NCBI GenBank assembly: GCA_036898135.1
Contig: CM072513.1
Span: forward strand, 90,253,225-90,317,224
Direction of reading: 5' to 3'
From: Oncomelania hupensis
Taxonomy: Eukaryota; Mollusca; Gastropoda; Littorinimorpha; Pomatiopsidae
DNA: 64,000 bases
Numbering within the stretch: the stretch's first letter is position 1; every line of letters begins with the position of its first letter. The notes beneath the pieces are model-generated. The model ran no database searches. It saw only the letters and a list, made by a program, of their open reading frames with translations, and was not told the DNA's origin. This document shows, in pieces, positions 53,928-64,000 of the stretch. Both the position numbers and the translations under genes were made by a program.

Positions 53928-56115
53928 CTACAAGTAATTCCTTCCGAAATGCAATACATTATTAATAAATAAATAAATTTCATAAATAAGTAAGCATACT
54001 TGAGAGTGGTGCAAAGCTGGCAGAAGCTATCCGCGCAGGAGTCACACTGCCGAACACACCCCTGGCACACTGGCCGTTCACAGAACTGACAGCGCACATG
54101 TCCCGGAATTCTTCGGCAGGTCTCACAAACTGCCCATCACAAACCACATGACCAACTTTACCTCACAGATATTAGATAATCTATCTCAGAATTGGGGTAT
54201 ACATTCACTGACCTCCTCCCTCCAACAGTTATCCCCCATACGCTCAATGTGACCGGGGACGTTAATTTACTCCAACAGTTACAAATTCCTTTTCCATTGA
54301 TCCTCAACAACACACACACACATACACAAAACAACAAATAAAAAGGATTTGGTCATAGACAAAAATTGACTATCAACTGAACCAATCTAATTTCTATTTT
54401 ATTTTATTTTGACCCGATGTGCTGAACATACTATGCAGCATGTGATCAGAGACTGAGAGAGTCGCAAGAGGCCATCATTCTTTATCATCATTATTGAAAG
54501 AGAAAGACTAACAGATTATGGAATGATTATTTATTATTCATATTATACTGCTAGATCCTAAGCAGATGTACAATGGTAAAATAAGTTACACTTACGCTTA
54601 CAGCGTCAAGTAAGTAACTACAACTAAGTAAATTATACTAAATGTTACCCAATAATAAATAAAATGGATATATACATGAAAACAATTACTACGAACCACT
54701 AATGCTTTTTGTTCCTTTAGAAGATACAGCTTTTGTCATTTTTAAAGATTTAAAACCACACTTGAACAGTCCACCCAAAGCTTCTTTGTAAGTCGGCTGA
54801 CTTGGTAAAGCAAGGCAATGATTTCCAGCAGCTCCGCTGCCTTCCGTCGACTCCTCATCATTCTCAACCTCCATACCACAATCCATGTCAGCAGATGCTG
54901 TTAACTGTCCGTTGGAATTCAAGCACATCTGGTCAGGAGATCTTGGGGCAGAATTAACAGGTGTGGGGTTTGAGAGAGGTGAGGAAGGTGATTGGTAGTT
55001 GAACCAGCTGCTGAATTCACCACACTGCTTCCTCAACACTGGATTCACTGTAGATGGTGGTGGAGCCGGAGTGATGACATGGCCAGAACTGTCGAGGATG
55101 CACTGTGTAGGTTCAAACCTGTTGGACAGTTCTATTGCTGAAGGCATATGAAGCCCTGGCTGCTTCACTGCTGAGTAATCATTGTTGTTGCGTTGAGCTT
55201 CAAAAAGTGTCCTAAATGTTTTGTCTGAAAATAGCATAGCATAGAATATTTTGACATATATAGGCTAACTGCTTTCTGGCCCTCATATTAACTCTTAATG
55301 AGAGTCTCGGACCCAGACCCTTGAAAATGCAACTATACAATCGCAAAACTGTTAATAATGTTTTATTCTTATTCTTTAGGATGCTGCGGATATTCCATCA
55401 ACATGAAAAACAACAACACAACTTGTACTATACTATAGCTAGTATCAAAATTGACAAATACTATAATAATTTCAAAACCTAGGCCTATAAAATATATAAT
55501 AATGTAAACAAACTAAATAATGTGGTAACGCTGCTACTTTCACCCCAACAATTTTAGTATCATTCATGGTTACCGTCAATGGCGTTAGGGTAGGTTAGGG
55601 TTCAAAGATTCAACTCATTTATGGAATACTGACTTTAGACAGACTTTAGACAGCTTTAGAGGGAGACCGAAAAAGAGGTGGGAGGACAACATTCGAGAAT
55701 GGACTGGTTTGACACCGAGCGAAGCCATCAGGGCTGCTGAGGACAGAGAAATATGGAGTATGCTGGTTAAACGATCATCTGTGGTGCCCCTACGACCTCC
55801 GGGTTACGGGACAGGATAGGATAGGATAGGACTTTAGACAGATCCATCGTAGATTTTTAACACAGGCGCTAAAGCAGCCGCCTACTTGTGAATGCGATGC
55901 GCTTGGAAACTTCACTACACTAGCCTGACTAGGCCTAATCTGTAATCACAGCCTAATGCCATGGTACTAATAAAGTAATGAAGTTCAGACGCAAGCTTAC
56001 CATAAATGTCTTGCATCAAGTCTGGTCTGCCATTCGCTGCCACTTCCTTGACACCGACATGAGTTTTAAATTGCAGAGGACTAACATCACCGAAAGGATT
56101 CGGTCTTTTAGGCAT
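53846..56115 (-). CDS. SIVA1: Siva-like apoptosis regulator, four exons
   Basis: Exons 56115-56001, 55224-54697, 54129-54000 and 53927-53846 join in phases 1, 1 and 2 to encode 284 residues. The N-terminus MPKRPNPFGDVSPLQFK is the Siva signature, followed by IYDKTFRTLFEAQ. The C-terminus carries the cysteine-rich box: C216, C219, C228, C231, C236, C239, C243, C246, C251, C254, C265 and C268, probably binding zinc. Siva proteins act in death-receptor and p53-linked apoptosis in vertebrates; the role here is inferred from family. Vertebrate Siva is about 175 residues. The extra length lies in the Ser/Pro/Asn-rich middle encoded by exon 2 (residues about 55-210), which looks disordered. The ATG at 56115 is the first in frame. 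Confidence 0.88.
54000..54129 (-). CDS. SIVA1: Siva-like exon 3 (cysteine-rich)
   Basis: Acceptor GGGCAG, donor CTCAA|GTATGC. It encodes VCETCRRIPGHVRCQFCERP, then VCQGCVRQCDSCADSFCQLC, the diagnostic Siva box. Confidence 0.88.
54697..55224 (-). CDS. SIVA1: Siva-like exon 2
   Basis: The acceptor is CTATTTTCAG. The donor AGTG|GTTCGT is not an ideal consensus but is the one that keeps phase with exon 3. It encodes Ser/Pro/Asn-rich sequence with few predicted structured segments. Confidence 0.75.
55660..55832 (+). mobile_element. RTE-like 3' fragment in Siva-like intron 1
   Basis: It encodes RWEDNIREWTGLTPSEAIRA and ends SSVVPLRPPGYGTG, followed by (GGATA)n. Confidence 0.8.
56001..56115 (-). 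CDS. SIVA1: Siva-like exon 1
   Basis: It starts MPKRPNPFGDVSPLQ and ends MQDIY plus one base at ATG|GTAAGC. Intron 1 contains an RTE-like fragment. Confidence 0.88.
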
Positions 56116-57002
56116 TGTGATTATCAACTTTCATCCACATAGATGCAACAAACACTACGACCCCTCTTTCGCGGGGTTAGCAATACAAAACAGCAACCGG
56201 AACAAAACTAAACTGCAAACAAAATTCTATAACAAAAGATAAGGGTTAAATAAATCAAATTTGTTCAATTTATCTTTATTCTCGTCTACAACACAAACCT
56301 ATGACAACGGATTGTGTTTGTGTAAAAAATACTTTACATTTTTCTTTTTTGTTGTTGTCAAATTTTACAAACCTGAGGTCAAGGTTGAAATAGAGTCAAT
56401 CTTTTGGCCCCACAGTCATTACATTACATGGTTATTGCTTTAGGTCCAGCGGAAATCACTGTGGCTCAGATTCTTTTACAAAACCTGATAAACTGCATTG
56501 TTTTACCGTTTAATTCATTTGCTTTCCATATTCATATATAGAAACAATTACACACACACACACGCACACACTCACACGCACGCACATACCAGTGATAAAC
56601 AGTAAGCTCAATCTAAATAAAGGTAACTATGAAAGCCTTAGGAAGCAACAATATCAAGTGGTGGTTCACCCGTCCCCTATACACTTAATGTGTCCGAGGA
56701 CGTAAATTTTACAAAAAAAAAAAAAAAATAAAAAAAAATAGGAAGCATGTTGCAAGTGCGGATCTCTTGTCCTTAGAAGTCACCGTAAAACAAAGTCGCT
56801 CCATTATTAAGAAGGTGATTTTAACAGGTATGGACAAATGCATTCTGAGAATAAAATGTAACGATAAACAGATAATAAACCCCTTGTGGATAAATAAAAA
56901 CGCATTGAGAAAAATTAAAAAGAAACACACTTTACAAGCGATACTTACAAACTAAACAAGGGAATGATTTTCTGAAGTATATAATGGAATGTAATCAGTG
57001 CG
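56116..57002. other. Siva-like upstream region; no other gene
   Basis: A 39-bp family X tail fragment (ATTGCTTTAGGTCCAGCGG) lies at 56418-56456. A CA-rich stretch is at 56545-56590 and an A run at 56712-56740. No promoter motif stands out. Confidence 0.45.
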
Positions 57003-59205
57003 CAGTACTGCTCTGACCTTACAACCATACACCAAACGGAGCCCCTTCAGTTCTAGCATGTCCCGAGAACAGAAGAAGAAATCCTCCCAATTCTCCGAGA
57101 AGTTGAGGTAGCAGTGCAATCGCTGAAGAAAGGGAAGCCAGCGGGAGTGGACAACATACCCGCGGAACTGCTTTAAGCAGGCGGAGAAGCGATGCTTGAC
57201 GCCCTCACCATTATCTGTAACAAAATTTGGCAGAGCGGGGAGTGGCCTACACCATGGATCCAGTCGCTTGTCATCACTCTTCCAAAAAATAAAAAGGTAA
57301 ACTTCAGGAGTGTGAAAATTACTGCACCATCAACCTTATCAGCCATCTCAGCAAGGTCCTCCTGAAAATAATACTCAACAGGTTGAAACCCCAAGCTGAA
57401 CAAATCATAGCTGAAGAACAAGCAGGATTCAGGTAGGGCGATCGAAGTACCACTGAACAGATTTTCAACCTCATAATAATCTGCGAGAAATACCTACAGC
57501 AACAACATCTATATATCACGTGTTCGTAGACTTCAAGAAAGCATTTGACCGAGTCTGGCATGCAGCTCTGTGGGTAAACATGAGAGTGTAAAAAATCAGC
57601 CCTAACATTATTGAAGTAATCAAAAGAGCAGTCCTCCATAACAGCGCCATCGGAAACTGGGTCGGAACAACAATCGGTGTCTACTCTCTCCAACACTCTT
57701 CAACATCTTCCAAGAGTGCATCATGTCAGATGCCCTTGCAGATCACGAAGGCACAGTCAGCATAGTGGATAGAGCAGTCTCCAACCTCCGTTTTGCGGAT
57801 GACATTGATGGATTGGCTGGAGAGGAACAAGAACTTGAACAACTGGTAAAGTGGCTTGACACCACCTCCAGAGCCTATGATATGGAAATAAGTGCAGAGA
57901 AGACCAACAACACCAATGGCATCAACACGGACATAAAAGTCCAAGGTCAATCCGTCAACATAGTGCATAGCTTCAAATATTTAGGAGCCATTGTATCAGA
58001 CAATGGGTCTCGACAGGAAGTCCTCTTCAGGATCGCAAAAACAACTGCTGCCATGGCAAGGTTGAAGCCCATTTGGAAAGACAGGACCATCAGTCTACAT
58101 TCCAAGATAAGGCTGCTGCGCTCCATTGTCATCTCCATCTTCCTATACACTTTCGAAACATAGACCCTCACAGCATATCTACAATGAAGGATACAAAGCA
58201 TGAAGATGAGGTGCTACAGAAGAATTCTGGGCATTTCCTATACCCAGCACATCATCATTACATTACATCACATGATTATTGCTTTAGGTCCAGCGGACTC
58301 TTCCGAGCCAAATCAGGACCAGCATAGCCAAATCAGGACCACAAAATCAAGACCACAACTTCGCTAAAAGAGGACTCGCCCCTGATCCGCATAAAAGATC
58401 TGCCGAAACAAACCTAGTGGCAACACTGAAGGCACTCCACCAGCCGGTCACTTTACAATAAAGACATCCCACGCAGGGGACGCTGAGGCTATATTCTAAT
58501 TTATCGAACCCCCGTTTACAAAAAACAAAATAGAATATAAACATCATTGCCAAATAATAACATCATAGGAAGCCCCAGTGACCACCTGGCAGAAAGCGTC
58601 CAATATTTTCAAGCTGATCCAACAGACCTCACACACAAATGAGGAGTTTTGTCCCGGAAGAGTTTTCAAGAAAAAAGGTTGGTGACTGGTCTAGCGAAGA
58701 AGAAGACAGTATATATAGTAGATTGATAGAATAGCGTAGGGGTGAGAAAGTACAATGGAGAAAGACAGCGACAGTGGGAATTTAAAGCACTAACTTTTCA
58801 AGAAGTGGGGATACTATTTATACTGAAACCCCCGGCACCCCCACGTACGGGGGTAGCACATCATCAATGACGAAATCCGAAAGACCATCACACATTCCAT
58901 TGGACAACACGATGACCTGCTCACAGTGGTGAAGAAATGGAAACTCCGATGGTACGGCCACGTCACCAGATCATCAGGCCTTGCAAAGACCATCCTGCAA
59001 GGCACAGTGCAAGGAGGTAGAAGAAGAGGGAGACCGAAAAAGAGGTGGGAGGACAACATTCGAGAATGAACTGGCTTGACACTGACTGACTGAGCGAAGC
59101 CATCAGGGTTGCTGAGGACAGAGAAAGATGGAGTACGCTGGTTAAATGATCATCTGTGGTGCCCCCAACGACTTCCGAGTTACGGGATAGGATAGGATAG
59201 GATAT
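57003..59205 (+). mobile_element. RTE-like element, 5'-truncated, with family X inside
   Basis: From about 57003 the plus strand encodes most of the RT ORF: AVQSLKKGKPAGVDNIPAEL, WPTPWIQSLVITLPK, EQAGFR, VDFKKAFDRVWHAALW, the catalytic LRFADDIDG at about 57800, and ISAEKTNNTNGINTDIKVQG. After the family X insertion at 58258-58855 the C-terminal tail resumes (RWYGHVTRSSGLAKTILQG) and ends with (GGATA)n. Many frameshifts make it dead, but it is the longest RT copy of its family here. Confidence 0.85.
58258..58855 (-). mobile_element. Family X retroposon
   Basis: Flanked by an exact 11-bp duplication GCACATCATCA (58247-58257 and 58856-58866) inside the RTE-like copy. The tail contains ATGTAATG repeats, and the 5' end is at TACCCCC. 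Confidence 0.85.
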
Positions 59206-59239
59206 GATAGTAATAAGTGCAATAAACTAATTTTAAAAA

Positions 59240-59597
59240 GCCAAAAGGTTGTATGAGAAATCAGTTGCTAACGATTAAGAAAAATCCAAAGAAATTTTGG
59301 CAGTTTGTGCGGGTACAAACTAAATGTAGTCCAGGTATTAATGCATTACAAAAAAGAAAACGGCGAGTTTGCTGTATCAGACGAGGACAAGGCTGAGACA
59401 ATGAAGACATTTTTCTCAAGTGTTTTTAATGCGGAAAACGTAAATGATATTCCTGACTTAGACGATTGAGTGTTTTATATGGTATTTCAATTTCTGAGAT
59501 AATAGTAACCCCTGAGGAAGTAAGAAGTAAATTAAAACGACTTAGACCCTTCAAAAGCTCAAGGACCGGCTATTGGTTAGTTATTCAATGCTTACAG
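59240..59597 (+). mobile_element. CR1-like LINE fragment (pre-RT region)
   Basis: It reads NPKKFWQFVR, then KENGEFAVSDEDKAETMKTF, FFSSVFNAENV and VTPEEVRSKLKRLRPFKSS, the stretch before the CR1-group reverse transcriptase. One stop is present. Confidence 0.7.
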
Positions 59598-60990
59598 GGT
59601 AAAGAGGACTGCAAAGAGCCGAATCAGGACCATGTCACAATAGGCTAGTTTTAACCCAGCACTAAGGCTCCTCGCCTTAAAAGGTCATCCTGCTTTGGCC
59701 TTTGTAACTTAAAGTCGATGCCTAGTAGACGACACAAGTCAGGATTGTTCTAAGCATACAGTAGGTAGGCTAAATCTCGCTAAGGTAGGCAGTGACATCA
59801 TCCAGCTGACCTATACCCAGAACCCCCTGCTAGAGGGTGCTCAGTCTTACGAGATTTCGCACGCTTAGGCTGACCACAAGGCTAGGTAGAGCATTCTTGG
59901 TCTAACTCTCACCCTAGAAGGGCGCACACGCTGAAAGATCTCTCTCAAGAAGACTACGCAGGTGACGGGTGAAATTCATTCATCGCAGTATAGCCATAGC
60001 CTGACATTGTCCAAAAGACAAGCAGGCTTGGTCCAAGGCAGGAGATAGACCACTGAGAGTCAACCCTGACATTCGGCCTACACTTGAGCAGAAAGCATTG
60101 CACTACGATAGCTCAGTAGTCAACAAACGAGACCAGGTGACAACAGCAACACACCTCAACGATAAAGTTAAGTGCTCCAGAAGAAGTGCACACACATTGA
60201 TCTATAAGGACTGTGCGATAGTCCACTCTCCAGAAAACGAACATTAGGTAAAACCAGAACAAAGCCCAAGGATGATTCAGTAGCAAATATCGAGAACAGT
60301 AGCAGCATAGACCCATCAAGGAGCGAACTACTCGAAGTGAAATTTGGACTGTTCATTTAATCCCAGATATAGTACGTTTTGGACATTAAAGTTATATAGT
60401 GTTTAGAATTAGATATAGAGTAGAGGAAATAAATGTGTGATATTTACTGTTAACAAGTGGCTGGACTACCTAATGTTTCATAGCAGTGCGAGAGCTATAG
60501 TGTGTCAGTGAATCTTTACATGTTTCTCCCTATCTCTGTAACCATATCCTCACACAGACTGTACCAAATAAATAGATGTATTAAGATTAGTCATATGGTG
60601 ATTTAACTAGCCGATCCCCGCAGACGAAAGACGAGTGGGTAATAGCATGCCATTGTGCAGAGCCGAGCAACAATAGACCCGCCGTCACAGACCACAAAAT
60701 CAAGACCACAACTTGACTGAAGAGGACTCAACCCTGATCCGCATAAAAATCTGCTAAAACAACCCTAGCAGTAACACTGAAGGCACTCCACCAGCCGGTC
60801 ACTGTACAACATAGGCATCCCATGCAAGGGACGCTGAGGCTATACTCTAAATTATCGAAAACAAAATAGAATACAAACATCGTTATAAAATATCAACAAA
60901 ACACATACATATAAAATGCCTACATTGCTAAATATTATAATAGGAAGCCCTATAGTGACCATTTGGCAGAAAGTGTCCAATATACCCAAG
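59598..60990 (-). mobile_element. Family X fragment split by a solo LTR
   Basis: Family X sequence up to 59632 (AAAGAGCCGAATCAGGACCA) resumes at 60690 (GACCACAAAATCAAGACC) and runs to about 60990. It is more diverged than the other copies. Confidence 0.7.
59633..60689. mobile_element. Solo LTR
   Basis: A 1,057-bp segment beginning TGTCACAATAGG and ending GCCGTCACA, with an exact 5-bp duplication GACCA at 59628-59632 and 60690-60694. The flanks together read as continuous family X. TG...CA ends, 5-bp TSD and no coding frame indicate a solo LTR left by recombination. It is not obviously related to the LTR at 32232. Confidence 0.8.
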
Positions 60991-61092
60991 CACAAGTATA
61001 TCGATCAACTGTATTCGTGGATATCGGCTGTGGCATTCAACAGCCTGGAGAGGATTGGGCCCTGCCAGGTCTTTCTTGCCCAAGACACACTG

Positions 61093-61746
61093 CATGATGA
61101 ATAATGCATAGCTTCAAATATTTAGGCGCCATTGTATTAGACAATGGGTCCCGACAGGAAGTCCTCTCCAAGATTGCACAAACAACTGCTGCCCTGGCGA
61201 GGTTGAAGCCCATTTGGAAAGACAGGACCATCAGTCTACATTCCAAGGTAAGGCTGCTGCGCTCCCTTGTCATCTCCTTCCTATATGCTTGCGAAACATG
61301 GACCCTCACAGCAGATCTCCAACGAAGAATACAAAGCATGGAGATGAGGTGCTACAGAAGACTTCTGGGCATTTCAGGCTATATCCAGCACGTACATCAC
61401 CAACGACGAAGTCCGACAGACCATCACACAAGCCATTGGATAACACGATGACCTGCTCACAGTGGTAAAGAAAAAAAACAACCACGTAAACTCCGATGAT
61501 ATGGCCACGTCACCAGATCATCAGGTCTTGCAAAGACCATCCTGCAAGGCACAGTGCAAGGAGGTAGAAGAAGAGGGAGACCGACAAAGAGGTGGGAGGA
61601 CAACATTCGAGAATTGACTGGTTTGACACTGAACGAAACAATCAGGGTTGCTGAGGACAGGGAAAGATGGAGTACGCTGGTTAAACGATCAGCTGTGGTG
61701 TCCTTACGACCTCCGAGTTACGGGATAGGATAGGACAGGATAGGAT
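61093..61746 (+). mobile_element. RTE-like 3' fragment
   Basis: It encodes HSFKYLGAIVLDNGSRQEVL, KPIWKDRTISLHSKVRLL, YACETWTLTADLQRRIQSME and MRCYRRLLGI with frameshifts, ending in (GGATA)n. Confidence 0.8.
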
Positions 61747-62125
61747 AGACCTGAATTAGTTCAAAGTGTATGTAGCAATTTTTGCAGATGATACCAGAAT
61801 ATATAACCTCGCCAGCAAGAAAGACGTATTGAAACAAGACTTGGATAGATTACAAACGTGGACTACGCGCAGTGGAACCTATATAGTTTAATGTTGATAA
61901 ATGTAAAGTGTTGCATTTAGGCAGGAACAACCCTGGATATGACTACCTGATGAACACCGGATGTCCAGAGACTAATGCTGACGTGAACCATATAAGCTCT
62001 TTGCGTGTACTAAGGAAAAAGATTTAGGAGTAACTTTTCACGGTTGGTTCCTTATTAATATACACATGAACAATTGCGTAAACAAAGTGAACAAAATGAT
62101 TGGATGGCGCGCGGCCAGTGTAGTG
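61747..62125 (+). mobile_element. CR1-like LINE fragment (RT palm)
   Basis: It reads FADDTRIYNLASKKDV, LKQDLDRLQTWTTR, KCKVLHLGRNNPGYDY and DLGVTFHG, followed by NNCVNKVNKMIG. These are CR1-group RT motifs, broken by stops and frameshifts. It may belong with 59240-59597. Confidence 0.75.
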
Positions 62126-63640
62126 TGAAGTTGATTTGTTATTTCTAAAGCTTCCACTCTTCATAGCGTGGGCATCCCCAGGTGTCAATGTTGTTCAAGG
62201 TATTTATGTAGAGGGGTTAGCTATGAACGCGGTCTGTAATTTTACGTATAAATCCAAGTAACCTCGCGACAGACGGAGAGATTTTTCGAGGCACTCTGGA
62301 GTCAGAACTGTGTATTGTCAAGATGGGACTGTCACAGGGTACTCTACAGATTTGGGAGCAAGTTGGAGCTTCATTTGTATGTGCATTTATCTTTGCATAA
62401 TTGGGCACGCCAAGTGTGAAAAAAATCGCGGGTAAAAAGAAGATTCACGGGCTGGTAAGCAGAGTTCTGTGGTTTTTTTCTCTTTTATACTCGATCTGTC
62501 TGCCAGAGATACAAAGAGAGAATGTCTATATGTTCATTTTTGGTAAGAAATGTGTTTAAATTGAATGAAAAGGTTGTAGCAGGAAGTATTTCTAATTTTG
62601 TGAAGTAAAAACAATATTTTATTATTGATGGTTTATAAAGAAAGATGGTTGATATTGTTTGAAAATTTTGTTTGGATTTTTGTTGTGTTTGATATTTTGG
62701 AATTGTTTTTTGAGGTAATACGGTAATGAATGAATGATCGTATGGGTAAAGAATTGTGTAGTGCAAATGTTATTTGGTTTGGAACGGTAAACAAAATGTA
62801 AATAGTGTTTGATATTTAGTGACTTTAAGATTTTATTAGTGCAGATAACAAAATGCTTAGAGATTCGTTCTTTATTTTGTGACAGGATGGGCTTCATTAT
62901 CTACCTTATTTTACATTCTGGGGTTGGAGCTTCCTAATTCCAAAACAGCGGTGGATACCTCTGCTGATTTTCAGTGAGGACTATTCCCGCCTCGTCGTTC
63001 TTATATATATATATATATATATATGTGTGTTTGTGTCGTCTATTTTGTGTAGTGCGTCAATTTGGACTATTTTATTAACCAGTTTAATTCTGACTGCTGA
63101 GCACCAGCTGCGTTCTTCGTTTTTTTTTAGTTAATTATTATGAAGTGACAAAACCATTTGAGTGAACTACTTTTAAATATATTTGTTGAGTGCATCTTTT
63201 CAAAAAGTGGCGAACAGTTTGGATTCATCTTTTTAGACAATCTTTAGTGCATACATATTTTATTTTATTGTTGTGTTATGTTGGATTTTGTGGTGTTGTG
63301 TGCGATTGTAGGGAAAAGGTAAGGGTGGACTTTATTGTTTTTCAAACATTGTTTATGAAAATTCACATTTTAATTATTATGTTTGTTGCTTAATTTTTTG
63401 TGTTTCATTTGGAATTAAACCTTTTAGTTAAATTTTATAAAATTTGTGTTAGCATTAGACTAAATAGAAAGAGGGGTGTTTGATTCGCACACACATAACA
63501 GCACACTGTTTTGACGAGCAAGTCACATACACACTGCATACATATACAAAATACACAGCGACACAAAAGTATTGATCGTCACAGCAATACAAAGCATGGA
63601 CATACAAGAATGCATCAAAATCATTTCTCTGGTTGCTTTC
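62126..63640. other. Unassigned AT-rich sequence
   Basis: A (TA)n run lies at 63003-63023. No exon or known repeat seen. The part nearest 63640 may be flanking or 3' sequence of the ALKBH6-like gene. Confidence 0.4.
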
Positions 63641-63641
63641 A

Positions 63642-63647
63642 TTTATT
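63642..63647 (-). terminator. AATAAA polyadenylation signal candidate
   Basis: Minus-strand AATAAA about 155 bp after the ALKBH6-like stop. Confidence 0.45.
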
Positions 63648-63802
63648 AAAATCATACAACAATCAGCGTTAGCTTTCCAACTCATACACAGTAAACATGA
63701 ACATACAACAAGCAATAAATTTCACTCTCTCTCTCTCTGTCTCTCTCTCTCTCTGTCTCTCTCTCTTTGGTTTATAACTCTGTCAGTAACATAAAAATCC
63801 AT

Positions 63803-64000
63803 TCATCGTTTTCCAAAGATCAGTTTAGACTTGATGACTTTAGGCACATAACGGATAGTCAGCGACACTCGAGTTTTCCGTTCAATAACATCCCCGATTT
63901 GGACTCCACCAGAAGCGTCCAGGTTTGCTACTTTGTCGGTGATGGTATCAAGCGTGACTTCCCGGATGCCATGCAAGTGGACTTTATACATGTCGTCCTG
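63803..64000 (-). CDS. ALKBH6: ALKBH6-like dioxygenase, C-terminal exon (partial)
   Basis: The frame enters from the right edge and ends at TGA 63803-63805. It reads DDMYKVHLHGIREV, a variable stretch, then RKTRVSLTIRYVPKVIKSKL and ends FGKR. RVSLTIR (63871-63851) fits the 2-oxoglutarate-binding R-x5-R of AlkB-type dioxygenases, and the LHGI histidine could be the distal iron ligand. The order and the C-terminal VPKV...G(K) tail match ALKBH6, a non-haem iron dioxygenase family member whose substrate in molluscs is unknown. The catalytic HxD lies outside the window. Confidence 0.8.
   Translation of the reverse strand, partial: QDDMYKVHLHGIREVTLDTITDKVANLDASGGVQIGDVIERKTRVSLTIRYVPKVIKSKLIFGKR

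Overview
The window is a eukaryotic, almost certainly animal, genomic segment. Evidence: GT-AG introns, a Siva-like gene, an ALKBH6-like exon, many non-LTR retrotransposon fragments, tRNA-derived SINEs and long (GA)n, (CT)n, (TTC)n and (AAT)n arrays. The repeat spectrum resembles marine gastropod or other molluscan genomes; that is an inference, since no species-specific marker is visible.

Genes. (1) A plus-strand gene of at least six exons (4395 to 46176) predicts a 473-residue protein: a disordered, Ser/Thr-rich N-terminal half and a C-terminal half whose strand/helix pattern resembles a PH/GRAM fold with a cysteine cluster. All five introns keep the reading frame. Intron 1 is about 38 kb and holds most of the window's repeats. 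(2) A minus-strand Siva-like gene (four exons, 56115 to 53846) encodes 284 residues with the family's N-terminal motif and C-terminal cysteine-rich region. (3) The last exon of an ALKBH6-like dioxygenase enters from the right edge on the minus strand (64000 to 63803). A broken THAP-domain sequence lies near 50.8-51.1 kb.

Mobile DNA. The centrepiece is an apparently intact 8,489-bp Ty3/gypsy-type LTR retrotransposon at 32232-40720 (minus strand), with 1,624-bp LTRs that look identical and a 5-bp target duplication GTGAT. Its single 1,548-codon gag-pol frame has integrase before reverse transcriptase, the Gmr1-type order. It sits in an older RTE-like endonuclease copy. At least a dozen RTE-like fragments ending in GGATA repeats, L2-like and CR1/Jockey-like pieces, three tRNA-derived SINE groups, a tRNA/5S-like element, a foldback MITE family, a hAT-like element with 8-bp TSD, a 0.56-0.7 kb TATA-bearing retroposon family ('family X', five copies with own TSDs), a solo LTR (TSD GACCA) and an 800-bp palindromic AT-rich block make up much of the rest.

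Layout: 1-4.3 kb upstream repeats; 4.4-4.8 kb exon 1; 4.8-43 kb intron 1 with nested transposons; 43-46.2 kb exons 2-6; 46.2-53.8 kb repeats; 53.8-56.1 kb Siva-like gene; 57-62.1 kb nested retrotransposons; 62.1-63.8 kb unassigned; 63.8-64 kb ALKBH6-like terminal exon. The host genes show no operon-like or functional linkage. All annotation was read by eye: splice sites are inferred from consensus and phase, and repeat edges are approximate unless a TSD is given.
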